From CAYYMD01 sp964480425 (GTDB lineage: Bacteria > Planctomycetota > Phycisphaerae > SM23-33), in contig CAYZPY010000023.1 of the NCBI GenBank assembly GCA_964480425.1, positions 1-22,849 of the forward strand: a stretch of 22,849 bases of DNA. The letters are read 5' to 3'. The notes beneath the pieces are model-generated. The model was given only the letters and a program-made list of their open reading frames with translations, did not search any database and was not told the DNA's origin. The position numbers were made by a program, and so were the translations under genes. Numbering within the stretch: position 1 is the stretch's first letter; each line of letters opens with the position of its first letter. Positions 7,083 through 15,225 of the stretch are shown here, piece by piece.

Positions 7083-8189
7083 ATGATAGAAGTAAATCGA
7101 AACGGCGAGGTATGGATTTTTGCCGAGCAGGAGGACGGAAAGTTGTCCGACGTTCCGCTGGAGCTGCTGGGCAAGGGCAGGGAGCTTTGCGAGAAGCTCT
7201 CAGTGCCGCTGGCAGCGGTTCTGCTGGGAAGAGACGTGGCGAACCTGAGCAATAAACTTATTGCCCACGGGGCCGACAAGGTGTATCTGGCCGAGCACGA
7301 CAAGTTGGCGGTCTACCAGGCGGCGCCGTACGGCAAAGTGCTTTGCGACCTGATAGAGGAGCACCGCCCGCAAATCGTCCTTTACGGCGCCACGCCGCTG
7401 GGCAGGGACCTGGCCCCGACGGTGGCCTCGGCGATGTGGTGCGGGCTGACGGCGGACTGCACGGACCTCCAGATAGGCGATCACAAGCCGCCCGGAAGCG
7501 ACGAGGTCCACAAGAACCTGATGTACCAGATACGCCCGGCGTTCGGGGGCAACATCATCGCCACTATCGTGAATTACGATCGCTGGCCTCAGATGGCCAC
7601 CGTTCGCGAGGGCGTTATGCCAATGCCCGCGCCGGACGAGTCGCGGTGCGAATCGGGGCGGGTCGTCAAGTGCCGGGTGGACCTTGACGGCATGGTTCCG
7701 CCTCTGGAAATAGTCGAAAGGCATCGCACGCCCAGGCGTGTGAACCTCAAGGCCTCTCGTATAATCGTCGCCGGCGGCGCCGGTGTGGGAAACAAGGAGA
7801 GCTTCAAGCTCATATGGGACTTGGCCAATTGCCTTGGCGGCGCCCCTGCCGGCTCCCGCGCTGCGGTCGACCTTGGCCTGATAGAGCACGATTACCAGGT
7901 GGGTCAGACCGGCACGACGGTCCGCCCGGCATTGTATATCGCCTGCGGGATATCCGGCGCGGTTCAGCACCGAGCGGGCATGGCCGAATCCGGAAGGATC
8001 GTGGCCATAAACACCGACCGCGACGCTCCGATATTCTCCGTGGCGCACTACGGAATCGTGGGCGACCTGAACGAGGTGATACCGAAGATTATAAAGGCCA
8101 TTCGAGGCGGTGCCTCGGTCGAACGGGCCGCTCATGCTGCGGGGGCGAAAGATTCGCCTGCCTACAGCAAGTCGCAAGGGGCTAAATAA
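7083..8189 (+). CDS. etfA: Electron transfer flavoprotein subunit alpha
   Basis: The 368-residue product has the EtfA layout. An N-terminal Rossmann-like domain begins EVWIFAEQEDGKLSDV. A C-terminal FAD domain runs from about residue 220 to 345. Its motifs include AGGAGVGNKESFKL, SRAAVDLGLI, the QVGQTGTTVRP segment, IACGISGAVQH and AINTDRDAPIF near VAHYGIVGDL; these line the FAD site. EtfA binds the electron-carrying FAD and pairs with EtfB. The ATG at 7083 is the natural start because the family N terminus follows at once. No Shine-Dalgarno is visible; octamer repeats lie there instead. The stop overlaps the start of the acyl-CoA dehydrogenase gene (TAATG), so the two are probably translationally coupled. 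Confidence 0.95.
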   Translation: MIEVNRNGEVWIFAEQEDGKLSDVPLELLGKGRELCEKLSVPLAAVLLGRDVANLSNKLIAHGADKVYLAEHDKLAVYQAAPYGKVLCDLIEEHRPQIVLYGATPLGRDLAPTVASAMWCGLTADCTDLQIGDHKPPGSDEVHKNLMYQIRPAFGGNIIATIVNYDRWPQMATVREGVMPMPAPDESRCESGRVVKCRVDLDGMVPPLEIVERHRTPRRVNLKASRIIVAGGAGVGNKESFKLIWDLANCLGGAPAGSRAAVDLGLIEHDYQVGQTGTTVRPALYIACGISGAVQHRAGMAESGRIVAINTDRDAPIFSVAHYGIVGDLNEVIPKIIKAIRGGASVERAAHAAGAKDSPAYSKSQGAK

Positions 8190-9985
8190 TGGCTAATTTC
8201 TTCACCGATAATGACGACATACTGTTTTTGTTCGACCACATGGACCTGAATCGCGTCGCCGGGCTCATGGAGGAAGACTTCCGCTTCGCCGAGGAGTTCG
8301 ACTTCGCGCCGCAGGATGCCGACGAGGCGCGCGACAATTACCGGCGGATACTGGAGTCGCTGGGCGAGCTTTCGGCCGAGGTGATAGCGCCCACGGCCGA
8401 GGACACCGACAGGACGGGAAACGTTCTCAGGCAGGACGGGACAGTTGAGCGCCCGGACGGCATCAAAGAGGCGATAAAGCGGCTGGGGCAGGCAGATTTA
8501 ATGGGCTTCACCCTCCCGTACCGTTTTGGCGGGATTAACTGCCCGAACCTGGTGTACACGATGTCAATCGAGGTAGTATCCCGCGCGGACGCGTCGCTTA
8601 TGAACATATACGGCCTGCAGGGCATCGCCGAGACGGTCAACGCTTTCGCGTCGGAGGAAATCAAAGAACAGTATCTTCCTGACATGGCCTCGGGCAGGAC
8701 GACCGGCGCTATGGTTCTTACCGAGCCGGACGCCGGAAGCGACCTCCAGGCGGTCAAGACGTTGGCATACCAGACCGACGGACAGGAACAAGTCCCAGGC
8801 GATAAGCCCGCCGCCGCATACCAGGACGAGCACGGCAACTGGTACGTCCGCGGAGTGAAGCGTTTTATAACCAACGGTTGCGGCGACGTGCTGCTGGTGC
8901 TGGCCCGCACGGAGCCGGAGATAACCGACGGACGGGGGCTGAGTCTGTTGCTGGTTGAGAAGGGACCAGGCGTTAGGGTCCGCCGGCTGGAGGACAAACT
9001 CGGCATTCATGGGAGCCCGACGTGCGAGATATTTTTTGACAACGCCCCGGCCAAACTTATCGGCGAGCGCCAGCGGGGGCTGATTACCTACGTGATGAGT
9101 CTGATGAACGGCGCGCGGATAGGTATAGCCGCCCAGTCACTTGGCATCGCCGAGGCGGCGTACCGCCAGGCGCGTCGGTTCGCCGGAACGCGCAGGCAGT
9201 TCGACACCGCCATTGAGAATTTCCCGGCGGTCCGGGAACTGCTGGCCAGGATGAGCACGGAGATCCAGGCCGCTCGGGCGCTCACGTACCTGGGAAGTTT
9301 TTCGGTGGACCTGGAATACGGCGCGCTGAAGAAGCTGGAATTCGGGAACGTCGAGGACAAGGACGAAAAGAAAGCGTTGAAGAAGGAATCGCGCAAGTAC
9401 GGCCGGTACAATAAGATGCTCACGCCGATGAGCAAGTATTACGCATCCGAGATGTCTATGCGTGTGACAAACGATGCAATCGCCGTTCTTGGCGGAAGCG
9501 GGTACATGAAGGATTATCCTCTGGAGCGGCATCTTCGCGACGCGAGGATAACAACGATTTACGAGGGGACCTCCCAGTTGCAGGTGATGGCGGCGGTTGC
9601 GGGCGTCATTTCCGGGACGTGCAAAACGTTGCTGGAGGAAATGCTGCAGAAGGATTGGCCCGAAGATATCGCACCGCTTGTCGAGCGGGTGAGGGAGGGA
9701 ATATCGCTGATGGACGAGGCGACGGAGTTCGTCAAATCGCAGCCGGCTAAATCTTTCCGTGACCTTCACGCGCGACGCCTGGTTGATATTGGCGTTTATC
9801 TTATAGTAGCGGCGCTTTTCTGCGAGCATGCGACTGACAGGGAGGAAAAAAAGGCGGTGGCGAAGTACTGGCTGGCGTGGCGTCTCCCCGAGGTGCGGAT
9901 GCTAACTGAGCAGGTTAAAAGCGGTGACGTATCTCCGGTGGAGAATTTTGACGCCATCGCCACTGCGGCGCCCGCGGAGGAATAG
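8189..9985 (+). CDS. Acyl-CoA dehydrogenase, large (~600-residue) type
   Basis: This is a 598-residue FAD-dependent acyl-CoA dehydrogenase. It has the middle-domain motif VLTEPDAGSD (about residues 176-185) followed by WYVRGVKRFITNG. The C-terminal domain has ARIGIAAQSLGIAEAAY, then the FAD-binding segment GGSGYMKDYPLERHLRDARI, and then IYEGTSQ, where Glu459 is the expected catalytic base. At its N terminus it carries extra residues beyond the ~380-residue short- and medium-chain enzymes, and it has an added C-terminal helical region, as in the AcdA/DmdC-like class. Substrate chain length cannot be read from sequence. It begins inside the etfA stop codon, so the Etf pair is very likely its electron acceptor. 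No enoyl-CoA hydratase, thiolase or Etf:quinone oxidoreductase is in the window. Confidence 0.92.
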   Translation: MANFFTDNDDILFLFDHMDLNRVAGLMEEDFRFAEEFDFAPQDADEARDNYRRILESLGELSAEVIAPTAEDTDRTGNVLRQDGTVERPDGIKEAIKRLGQADLMGFTLPYRFGGINCPNLVYTMSIEVVSRADASLMNIYGLQGIAETVNAFASEEIKEQYLPDMASGRTTGAMVLTEPDAGSDLQAVKTLAYQTDGQEQVPGDKPAAAYQDEHGNWYVRGVKRFITNGCGDVLLVLARTEPEITDGRGLSLLLVEKGPGVRVRRLEDKLGIHGSPTCEIFFDNAPAKLIGERQRGLITYVMSLMNGARIGIAAQSLGIAEAAYRQARRFAGTRRQFDTAIENFPAVRELLARMSTEIQAARALTYLGSFSVDLEYGALKKLEFGNVEDKDEKKALKKESRKYGRYNKMLTPMSKYYASEMSMRVTNDAIAVLGGSGYMKDYPLERHLRDARITTIYEGTSQLQVMAAVAGVISGTCKTLLEEMLQKDWPEDIAPLVERVREGISLMDEATEFVKSQPAKSFRDLHARRLVDIGVYLIVAALFCEHATDREEKKAVAKYWLAWRLPEVRMLTEQVKSGDVSPVENFDAIATAAPAEE

Positions 9986-10019
9986 ACGATCGGCGGTGTT
10001 ATCGTGACGTGGGATAAAA

Positions 10020-11183
10020 TTGCCCTGGCTTGAGGATAGAATTCGTCCGCCTCGTCCTTCTCGTCCCTGGCGTCGAGACGTGCTGCATGTCGTGATGTTA
10101 GCGGGGCTTTCGGTGGTGCTTCTGGGGGCCAGCGACGCCGACGGCGTAGACGTGGTGGGGCAGATGTTCTCGTTTTACCTGCTTTTGTCGCTCGGATTTC
10201 TGCTTGCTCTTCGCTGCGGCGCGATAGACTTGAGCGTGTGGATGACGGCGGGCATGGGAGGTTTGGCGGCAGGTTATTACATGTCGTCGGGCGGGGGCGT
10301 AAATGCCGGTTTCCTCGCCGCTGCGGCGGTGGGCTTATTGATCGGGGTGATGAATTTTGTATTGGTTCGGCTGGCGCGGGTGCCGAGCATTATCGTCACC
10401 GGCGCCGTGGCGGTGGCGGGAGCGGTTGCATGTCGCTATTTTACCGAGTTGAGGGAAATCGCGATTAATCAGGAGGTGATAAATCCGTGGCTGGAAGGCG
10501 TAGGGCTACAGGGATACGCCGGACTGGCGGACACGGTGCTGGTAAGCTGGGTTTACGGCGCAGTAGTGATCGGCCTGTTGTTGTACGCAGGGTGCATAAT
10601 GCATCGCAGGGGCAAAGAATTCGGCGACGAAATGCGTCTGGGGGGCGGATTTGTGGTTTCCGGGCTGCTGTGCGGTCTGGCCGGTGCGATATGGATTACG
10701 AAGTATTCGGCCGTCCCGGTTCCCACCATGCCGATCGGAGATTTGCGCGTGCCTGCGGCGGCGATACTGGCAGGGGGCGTATTTCTGGCATCGCCGGGTC
10801 GGATATTCCTATCGGTGCTGTCGCTTCCCGTGGCGTTGCTGCTGGCCACCGTCTGGAGGCAGGATGTGTGGCACGTACAGGCGGGTGGGTTCGAGTTGCA
10901 GATGTTGATACTGGCCGGCATGCTCGCATTTGTACAGATTACGGTCGGAAAGGCTGCAGATAATTACTCCGGAGGCGGCAAAATATTTTTGGACAAATTC
11001 GGCGCGGCGTCCTTCGGGGCGACCTTCGGCGGGGTGCTGGTGGTTGCCGCAGCGGCACACGCATCAAAACCGGGCACGGCGAGAATTTTCCACGTCGCCG
11101 GAGCGGGATTATTTCTAACCGGCGCCGCAGCGATGTTATTGTCAAGGGCAATAATCGCTATTCGTCAAGTGTGGCAATCTTGA
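10020..11183 (+). CDS. Orphan ABC-type sugar permease (RbsC-like, BPD_transp_2)
   Basis: The product is up to 387 residues and has about nine or ten hydrophobic segments. Residues of about 63-135 match the ribose/xylose permease family. The hallmark GAIDLSV (usually GGIDLSVG) is followed by a Gly/Ala-rich helix, GVMNFVLVRLARVPSIIVTGAV. A later stretch of VVSGLLCGLAGAI and AAAILAGGVFLASPGRI fits the conserved second half. The usual partners, an ATPase (RbsA-like) and a binding protein, are absent from both sides. It lies 34 nt after the acyl-CoA dehydrogenase gene and is probably in its transcript. The TTG at 10020 with a nearby GGGA is the longest start; ATG 10095 would also keep all helices. 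The substrate is unknown. Confidence 0.72.
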   Translation: MPWLEDRIRPPRPSRPWRRDVLHVVMLAGLSVVLLGASDADGVDVVGQMFSFYLLLSLGFLLALRCGAIDLSVWMTAGMGGLAAGYYMSSGGGVNAGFLAAAAVGLLIGVMNFVLVRLARVPSIIVTGAVAVAGAVACRYFTELREIAINQEVINPWLEGVGLQGYAGLADTVLVSWVYGAVVIGLLLYAGCIMHRRGKEFGDEMRLGGGFVVSGLLCGLAGAIWITKYSAVPVPTMPIGDLRVPAAAILAGGVFLASPGRIFLSVLSLPVALLLATVWRQDVWHVQAGGFELQMLILAGMLAFVQITVGKAADNYSGGGKIFLDKFGAASFGATFGGVLVVAAAAHASKPGTARIFHVAGAGLFLTGAAAMLLSRAIIAIRQVWQS

Positions 11184-11252
11184 CTGGGCTTATACGGGTC
11201 GATAGACTTCATACGTGCAATCCTGCAATTAGCATGATCGGGAGAAGCGAAA

Positions 11253-12053
11253 GTGGCCAAAAAATTCACGGAAGATTTCAGGCGGTTCTTTCTCGGCGGT
11301 CTGTCCGCCGTGCTTCCGACCGTGCTGACGTTGATGATCATCATCTACGTCTATAACTTCGTGCAGAGATATATAGGTAGGCACGTAAACAAAGGCATTC
11401 GGTGGATTATCGGTCAGGTTTGGCTGACAAGGCACCCCGGCGTAACGGTCGGCCAGGATGCGTTCAAGGAATGGTCCCGGAGTCTGTCGGAGTTCTGGAG
11501 TCAGTACCTGTGGTGGGTGGGATTTGTGCTGGCCATTGTGGGAATTTACATATTAGGCAAGTTCGTGGGCTCCTACCTTGGCAGGGGATTATGGCGCGGA
11601 ATAGACCGGATGCTCCTGAGGATGCCGGTGGTCAAGCAGATTTATCCCTACGTCAAGCAGGTGACGGATTTTATGCTGTCCGACAAGAAAAAGAAGACGC
11701 AATTTTCGAGCGTTGTCGCGGTGGAATACCCGCGAAAGGGCATATGGTCGGTGGGACTGGCGACTGGTCCGGCGCTTAGCGGAATAATAAACGCCACCGG
11801 TGCGGACCTTATCACTATTTTTATTCCATCCAGCCCTACGCCGATTACGGGGTATACAATTACAGTGAGGCGTGATGAAGTGATAGAACTGTCTATGAGT
11901 ATTGACGAGGCCTTCAGGTTCACCGTCAGCGGGGGGGTAATCCTCCCCGGGCGGGAAAAACCAACCAAAGATCAACTGGAGCAGGCCGCGACGGGTGAAC
12001 TTGCGCAACAGGAGAACGACCAACAACAAGGAAACGAAGGAGCGACAAAGTGA
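11253..12053 (+). CDS. DUF502 family membrane protein
   Basis: The 266-residue product has the DUF502 pattern. A first membrane helix at about residues 12-37 (FFLGGLSAVLPTVLTLMIIIYVYNFV) is followed by a loop. A second at about 85-110 (WWVGFVLAIVGIYILGKFVGSYLG) is followed by the conserved segment with MPVVKQIYPYVKQVTDF. A soluble C-terminal domain contains FIPSSPTPITGYTI. The function of the family is unknown; it includes plant COV-type proteins. GTG 11253 is preceded by GGAGA at seven nucleotides. The last four bases overlap the hpf start (GTGA), so translation of the two is coupled. The C terminus is Gln/Glu-rich. The assignment is confident, the role is not known. Confidence 0.85.
   Translation: MAKKFTEDFRRFFLGGLSAVLPTVLTLMIIIYVYNFVQRYIGRHVNKGIRWIIGQVWLTRHPGVTVGQDAFKEWSRSLSEFWSQYLWWVGFVLAIVGIYILGKFVGSYLGRGLWRGIDRMLLRMPVVKQIYPYVKQVTDFMLSDKKKKTQFSSVVAVEYPRKGIWSVGLATGPALSGIINATGADLITIFIPSSPTPITGYTITVRRDEVIELSMSIDEAFRFTVSGGVILPGREKPTKDQLEQAATGELAQQENDQQQGNEGATK
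12037..12042 (+). promoter_or_regulatory. Ribosome binding site of hpf
   Basis: AAGGAG lies seven nucleotides before the GTG at 12050, inside the end of the DUF502 gene. It fixes the hpf start in the overlap. Confidence 0.7.
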
Positions 12054-12367
12054 ATTTGACTATCGAGGCGCGGCATTTGAAAACCACCGGACCGCTGAGA
12101 GAGTACATCGAAACCAAGATACCCAAACTCGAAAGATATTACGACGGAATCCACTCGATTGAGGTCGTGCTGGACAAGGAATCGTCGCACTTCCTGGTCG
12201 AAATCGTGGTTACCGGCGGGCGCAAACACACATTCGTAGCCAGCGCCGAACATAAGGACATGTACGCCGGTGTGGACGGCGCCATGAACAAGATTACGCA
12301 GCAGTTGAGGCGTTTTAAGGACAGGGTTCGCGATCGCCATGGTCCGCCTCACGGGGAGGGCGCATAA
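12050..12367 (+). CDS. hpf: Ribosome hibernation promoting factor, short form
   Basis: The 105-residue product has the HPF/YfiA fold signature throughout. It begins LTIEARHLKTTGPLREYIETKI and continues with LERYYDGIHSIEVVLDKE. A strand region with VEIVVTGG follows. It ends with the helix carrying DMYAGVDGAMNKITQQLRRFKDR. HPF binds the 30S decoding region and helps form inactive 100S ribosomes when growth slows. The length matches the short class, with no C-terminal dimerisation domain. In Proteobacteria hpf lies between rpoN and ptsN; here ptsN also follows, but DUF502 replaces rpoN upstream. Confidence 0.93.
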   Translation: MNLTIEARHLKTTGPLREYIETKIPKLERYYDGIHSIEVVLDKESSHFLVEIVVTGGRKHTFVASAEHKDMYAGVDGAMNKITQQLRRFKDRVRDRHGPPHGEGA

Positions 12368-12408
12368 TAGAGGCCGGGTCAGGGTCCCAAGGGAAATTTC
12401 ATCGTTCA

Positions 12409-12430
12409 AAACTGGTAAATGAACCGGTTT
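12409..12430. other. Hairpin in the hpf-ptsN gap
   Basis: AAACTGG (12409-12415) can pair with CCGGTTT (12424-12430), seven pairs with one G-U, leaving an 8-nt loop. There is no T run after it, so a terminator reading is weak. The rest of the gap is AT-richer and could contain a promoter for ptsN, but I see no convincing -35/-10 pair. Confidence 0.3.
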
Positions 12431-12581
12431 GCGGTTAGACTTTAAGGTCGTCGTCGGCGTTAGTATTTTGTAAAAACGGCGTTTATCAAGCAGTATTCCG
12501 GGAATTTTAATCGGTCCAGTTTGTTTTTTCCGCAATGTGTCTTTGCGTGGACAAGACCTACCGGGCTATGCGGAAAATCAT

Positions 12582-12585
12582 GGAG
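12582..12585 (+). promoter_or_regulatory. Ribosome binding site selecting the ptsN start
   Basis: GGAG lies six nucleotides before ATG 12592. The frame is open upstream to 12535, but the conserved protein begins at MKLSEIIVPEAI, consistent with 12592. Confidence 0.5.
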
Positions 12586-12591
12586 TTGCTG

Positions 12592-13059
12592 ATGAAACTA
12601 TCAGAGATAATCGTTCCAGAGGCAATAGTATCCGAACTGAAAGCCCGGGGACGAGACGAGGTGATAGAGGAATTAGTGGAAGCGATGTCTTCGGCGGGCG
12701 TTCTTAACAGAGCGAACGTAAAATCTGCCGTAAAGGCGGTACTCCAGCGGGAAACCAAGGCCACTACCGGAATAGGCAAGGGTGTGGCGCTGCCTCACGC
12801 GAAATTGAAGGGCGTATCCCATCCCATAGGTGCGATAGGAAGATCCACCATGGGCATTGATTTTTCGGCCCTTGACGGCAAACCGGTCCACGTGGTGATT
12901 CTTCTTCTGTCGGACGAGGAAAATCCCGACGAGCACCTCCAGGCGATGGAACTGATATTCAGGCACGTGCAGCAGGACCAGTTTCGAAAATGGCTCAGGC
13001 AGACCGACAGCAGGGACGAAATTGCCGAACTGCTGAAGGAATCCGAAGAGATACTTTAG
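12592..13059 (+). CDS. ptsN: PTS EIIA, nitrogen-regulatory/fructose type (PtsN-like)
   Basis: The product is 155 residues, the normal size of a free-standing EIIA of the fructose/nitrogen group. The segment TGIGKGVALPHAK holds the phosphorylatable His69. Further on are the EIIA hallmarks of a DGKPVHVVILLLSDEENPDEHLQAM stretch and a C-terminal EIAELL helix. It would accept phosphate from HPr (ptsH follows at 13130) and act in regulation rather than sugar import, since no EIIB or EIIC is near. Upstream is hpf, a conserved neighbour of ptsN in other bacteria. The start at 12592 is chosen from the ribosome binding site and the conserved N terminus. Confidence 0.9.
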   Translation: MKLSEIIVPEAIVSELKARGRDEVIEELVEAMSSAGVLNRANVKSAVKAVLQRETKATTGIGKGVALPHAKLKGVSHPIGAIGRSTMGIDFSALDGKPVHVVILLLSDEENPDEHLQAMELIFRHVQQDQFRKWLRQTDSRDEIAELLKESEEIL

Positions 13060-13129
13060 GTATTGCTTAAAATTCTCGCGTCCGGATGCTTGCGCATCGG
13101 GGCGCTTAATGAAGGAACGGTGAACGAAA

Positions 13130-13465
13130 TTGCCGACGGTGGAAAAGGAATTGAAGATTTTGAACAAATACGGTCTTCACGCCAGGCCCGTCACGCAACT
13201 GGTGGAATTGGCCAATAATTTCAACAGCAAGATTGAGATATCGAATACCTCACTGACGGTTGACGCCAAGAGTATAATGTCCGTGATGCGACTGGCGGGC
13301 ACTGCCGGGATGAAACTGAAGATACTCGCCGATGGCGCCGACGCGCAGGAGGCAGTGGATGCTCTGTCGAAACTGTTCGAAGACGGATTCGGCGAGATGG
13401 AACAGGACGCTGCCGAAGAATCCCGGCAACAGCAGCATGCCCGGTCGCGTGCGCAGGATCAGTAG
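13130..13465 (+). CDS. ptsH: HPr phosphocarrier
   Basis: The product is about 111 residues. The active-site loop GLHARPV has the phosphorylated histidine at position 17 (canonical His15). The SIMSVMRLAG helix contains the serine equivalent to regulatory Ser46, which HPr kinase modifies in bacteria that have it. Beyond the normal end at about residue 90, a 20-residue tail rich in Gln, Arg and Ala follows. The TTG at 13130 is the first start in frame. GTG 13139 is an alternative that would put the histidine at 14. Neither is well placed relative to AAGGA at 13112-13116. The gene lies 3 nt before ptsI. It would pass phosphate from enzyme I to PtsN. HPr kinase is not in the window. Confidence 0.88.
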   Translation: MPTVEKELKILNKYGLHARPVTQLVELANNFNSKIEISNTSLTVDAKSIMSVMRLAGTAGMKLKILADGADAQEAVDALSKLFEDGFGEMEQDAAEESRQQQHARSRAQDQ

Positions 13466-13468
13466 ATT

Positions 13469-15211
13469 ATGAAGGTTAAGAAAGGCATAGCCGTATCGCC
13501 GGGCGTGGCCATCGCGCCGGCGGTGGTTCTGGATACCGAGGAATTCGATATACCGGAACGGCACATCCCCACGGACCGCGCCGAGGCGGAACTTTCGCGC
13601 CTTCGCAAGGCCGCCAACGTATCCAGGAAGGAAATCGCCGACCTTCAGAAAAAGGTGACCCAGCAGGTAGGCAAAAAAACCGCCGGCATCTTCGACTTTC
13701 ACCTCGGGCTGCTAAACGACAAGGAACTGCTCAAAAAGTTCACCGACATCATACGCGAGGGCAACGTAGCAGCCGAGTACGCCGTTGCGACGGTCCTTCG
13801 CGGGTACGCCAACGAATTCAAGCAGATGCCCGAATACCTGGCCGAGCGGATCAAGGACGTATACGACGTCGAAAAGCGTCTTCTTCGTAATCTAATCGGT
13901 CAAAGCAGGCAATCGTTGTCGCACCTTTCCCGTGACGTAACGGTGTTGGCACGCGACCTTACGCCGTCGCAGACGGCCGGCATGGACCGTCAGCACGTTC
14001 AGGGCCTGGGCATAGACGCCGGCGGGCAGACCTCGCACACCGCCATCGTAGCACACGCGCTGGGCATACCGGCGGTTGTTAGTCTCAATGACGTAACCGC
14101 CGAGATCCCTGCTGGAAAGACCGTGATAATAGACGGCTATCGCGGGCTGGTCATCATCGACCCCGACAAGAAGACCATCGAACAATACCAGGATTACGCC
14201 CGTCGTCAGGTGGAGTTTATCCATTCGCTGGACTCCCTGCGAGAGCTGCCCGCCGTCACCGGCGACGGGCACGAAATCACGCTGCTGGGAAACATAGAAT
14301 TTCCCGAAGAAGCGGCGAGCGTCCTTCAAAAGGGCGGTTCGGGAATAGGGCTGTACCGCACCGAATTCCTGTACCTCGGCACCGACAGCGAGCCCGACGA
14401 GCACGAGCATTACGACGCGTACCGGCGCGTTATCGAAGTGTGCGGCGACAGGCCCGTCGTCATCCGTACACTGGACCTCGGTGCCGACAAGTACACCCAG
14501 TCCCGCGCCCGGATTCCGGAGCGCAACCCGTTTCTGGGCCTGAGGAGCATACGTTTCTGCCTTCAGAACCTCCCGCTGTTCCGTACGCAGATACGCGCGA
14601 TTCTGCGCGCCAGCGTGGATGCGAATGTCTCGATATTGTTCCCGCTGGTTTCGAATCTGATGGAGATCCGCCAGGTCAAGGCCATCGTTCGAGACGTCGC
14701 CGAAGACCTCGAGGAAGAAGGCATCGAACACCAGAGCGAACTGCCCATAGGAATGATGGTCGAGACGCCCGCGGCCGCGCTGCAATGCGACGACTTCGCG
14801 CGCGAGGTGGACTTCTTCTCGATAGGCACAAACGACCTTGTTCAGTACACCCTTGCGGTCGACCGGGCCAACGAGCGCGTGGCGTATATGTTCACCGTGG
14901 CGCACCCGTCGGTGCTGCGCCTGATACGCCAGATAATACGCACGGGCAGGCGGTACGACGTTGGCGTTAGTCTGTGCGGCGAAATAGCGGGTCAGCCGGA
15001 ATACACGCTGCTTTTGCTGGGGCTGGGACTGCGGACGTTCTCCTGCGCCCCGGCGGTCATTCCGGAAATCAAAAAAGTTATCCGATCGGTCACCATTGAC
15101 CAGGCGGTGCGGGTGGCAAGAAGGGTGATGACTTTCGGGACCGACCAGGAAATACACAATTATCTCCGTTCCGAGACGCGCCAGATACTGCCGGAGGCGA
15201 TGGCGGAATAA
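13469..15211 (+). CDS. ptsI: PTS enzyme I (PEP-protein phosphotransferase)
   Basis: The 580-residue product is the standard length for enzyme I. It opens GIAVSPGVAIAPAVVL. The phosphohistidine segment GGQTSHTAIVAHALGIPAVV places the active His at 190. The PEP-binding barrel follows, with GIGLYRTEFLYL, an Arg-rich RNPFLGLRSIRF, FFSIGTNDLVQYTLAVDR and SLCGEIAGQPEY containing the catalytic Cys. Enzyme I takes phosphate from PEP and gives it to HPr. No N-terminal GAF domain is present, so this is the general enzyme, not PtsP. With ptsN and ptsH it forms a full phosphorelay, lacking only membrane components. Confidence 0.96.
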   Translation: MKVKKGIAVSPGVAIAPAVVLDTEEFDIPERHIPTDRAEAELSRLRKAANVSRKEIADLQKKVTQQVGKKTAGIFDFHLGLLNDKELLKKFTDIIREGNVAAEYAVATVLRGYANEFKQMPEYLAERIKDVYDVEKRLLRNLIGQSRQSLSHLSRDVTVLARDLTPSQTAGMDRQHVQGLGIDAGGQTSHTAIVAHALGIPAVVSLNDVTAEIPAGKTVIIDGYRGLVIIDPDKKTIEQYQDYARRQVEFIHSLDSLRELPAVTGDGHEITLLGNIEFPEEAASVLQKGGSGIGLYRTEFLYLGTDSEPDEHEHYDAYRRVIEVCGDRPVVIRTLDLGADKYTQSRARIPERNPFLGLRSIRFCLQNLPLFRTQIRAILRASVDANVSILFPLVSNLMEIRQVKAIVRDVAEDLEEEGIEHQSELPIGMMVETPAAALQCDDFAREVDFFSIGTNDLVQYTLAVDRANERVAYMFTVAHPSVLRLIRQIIRTGRRYDVGVSLCGEIAGQPEYTLLLLGLGLRTFSCAPAVIPEIKKVIRSVTIDQAVRVARRVMTFGTDQEIHNYLRSETRQILPEAMAE

Positions 15212-15225
15212 GGGAATCAGACAAA

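Noticed and set aside
12368..12534. Possible promoter or riboswitch before ptsN
   Set aside because: There is only a moderate hairpin and several weak AT-rich boxes; none has both good sequence and good spacing.
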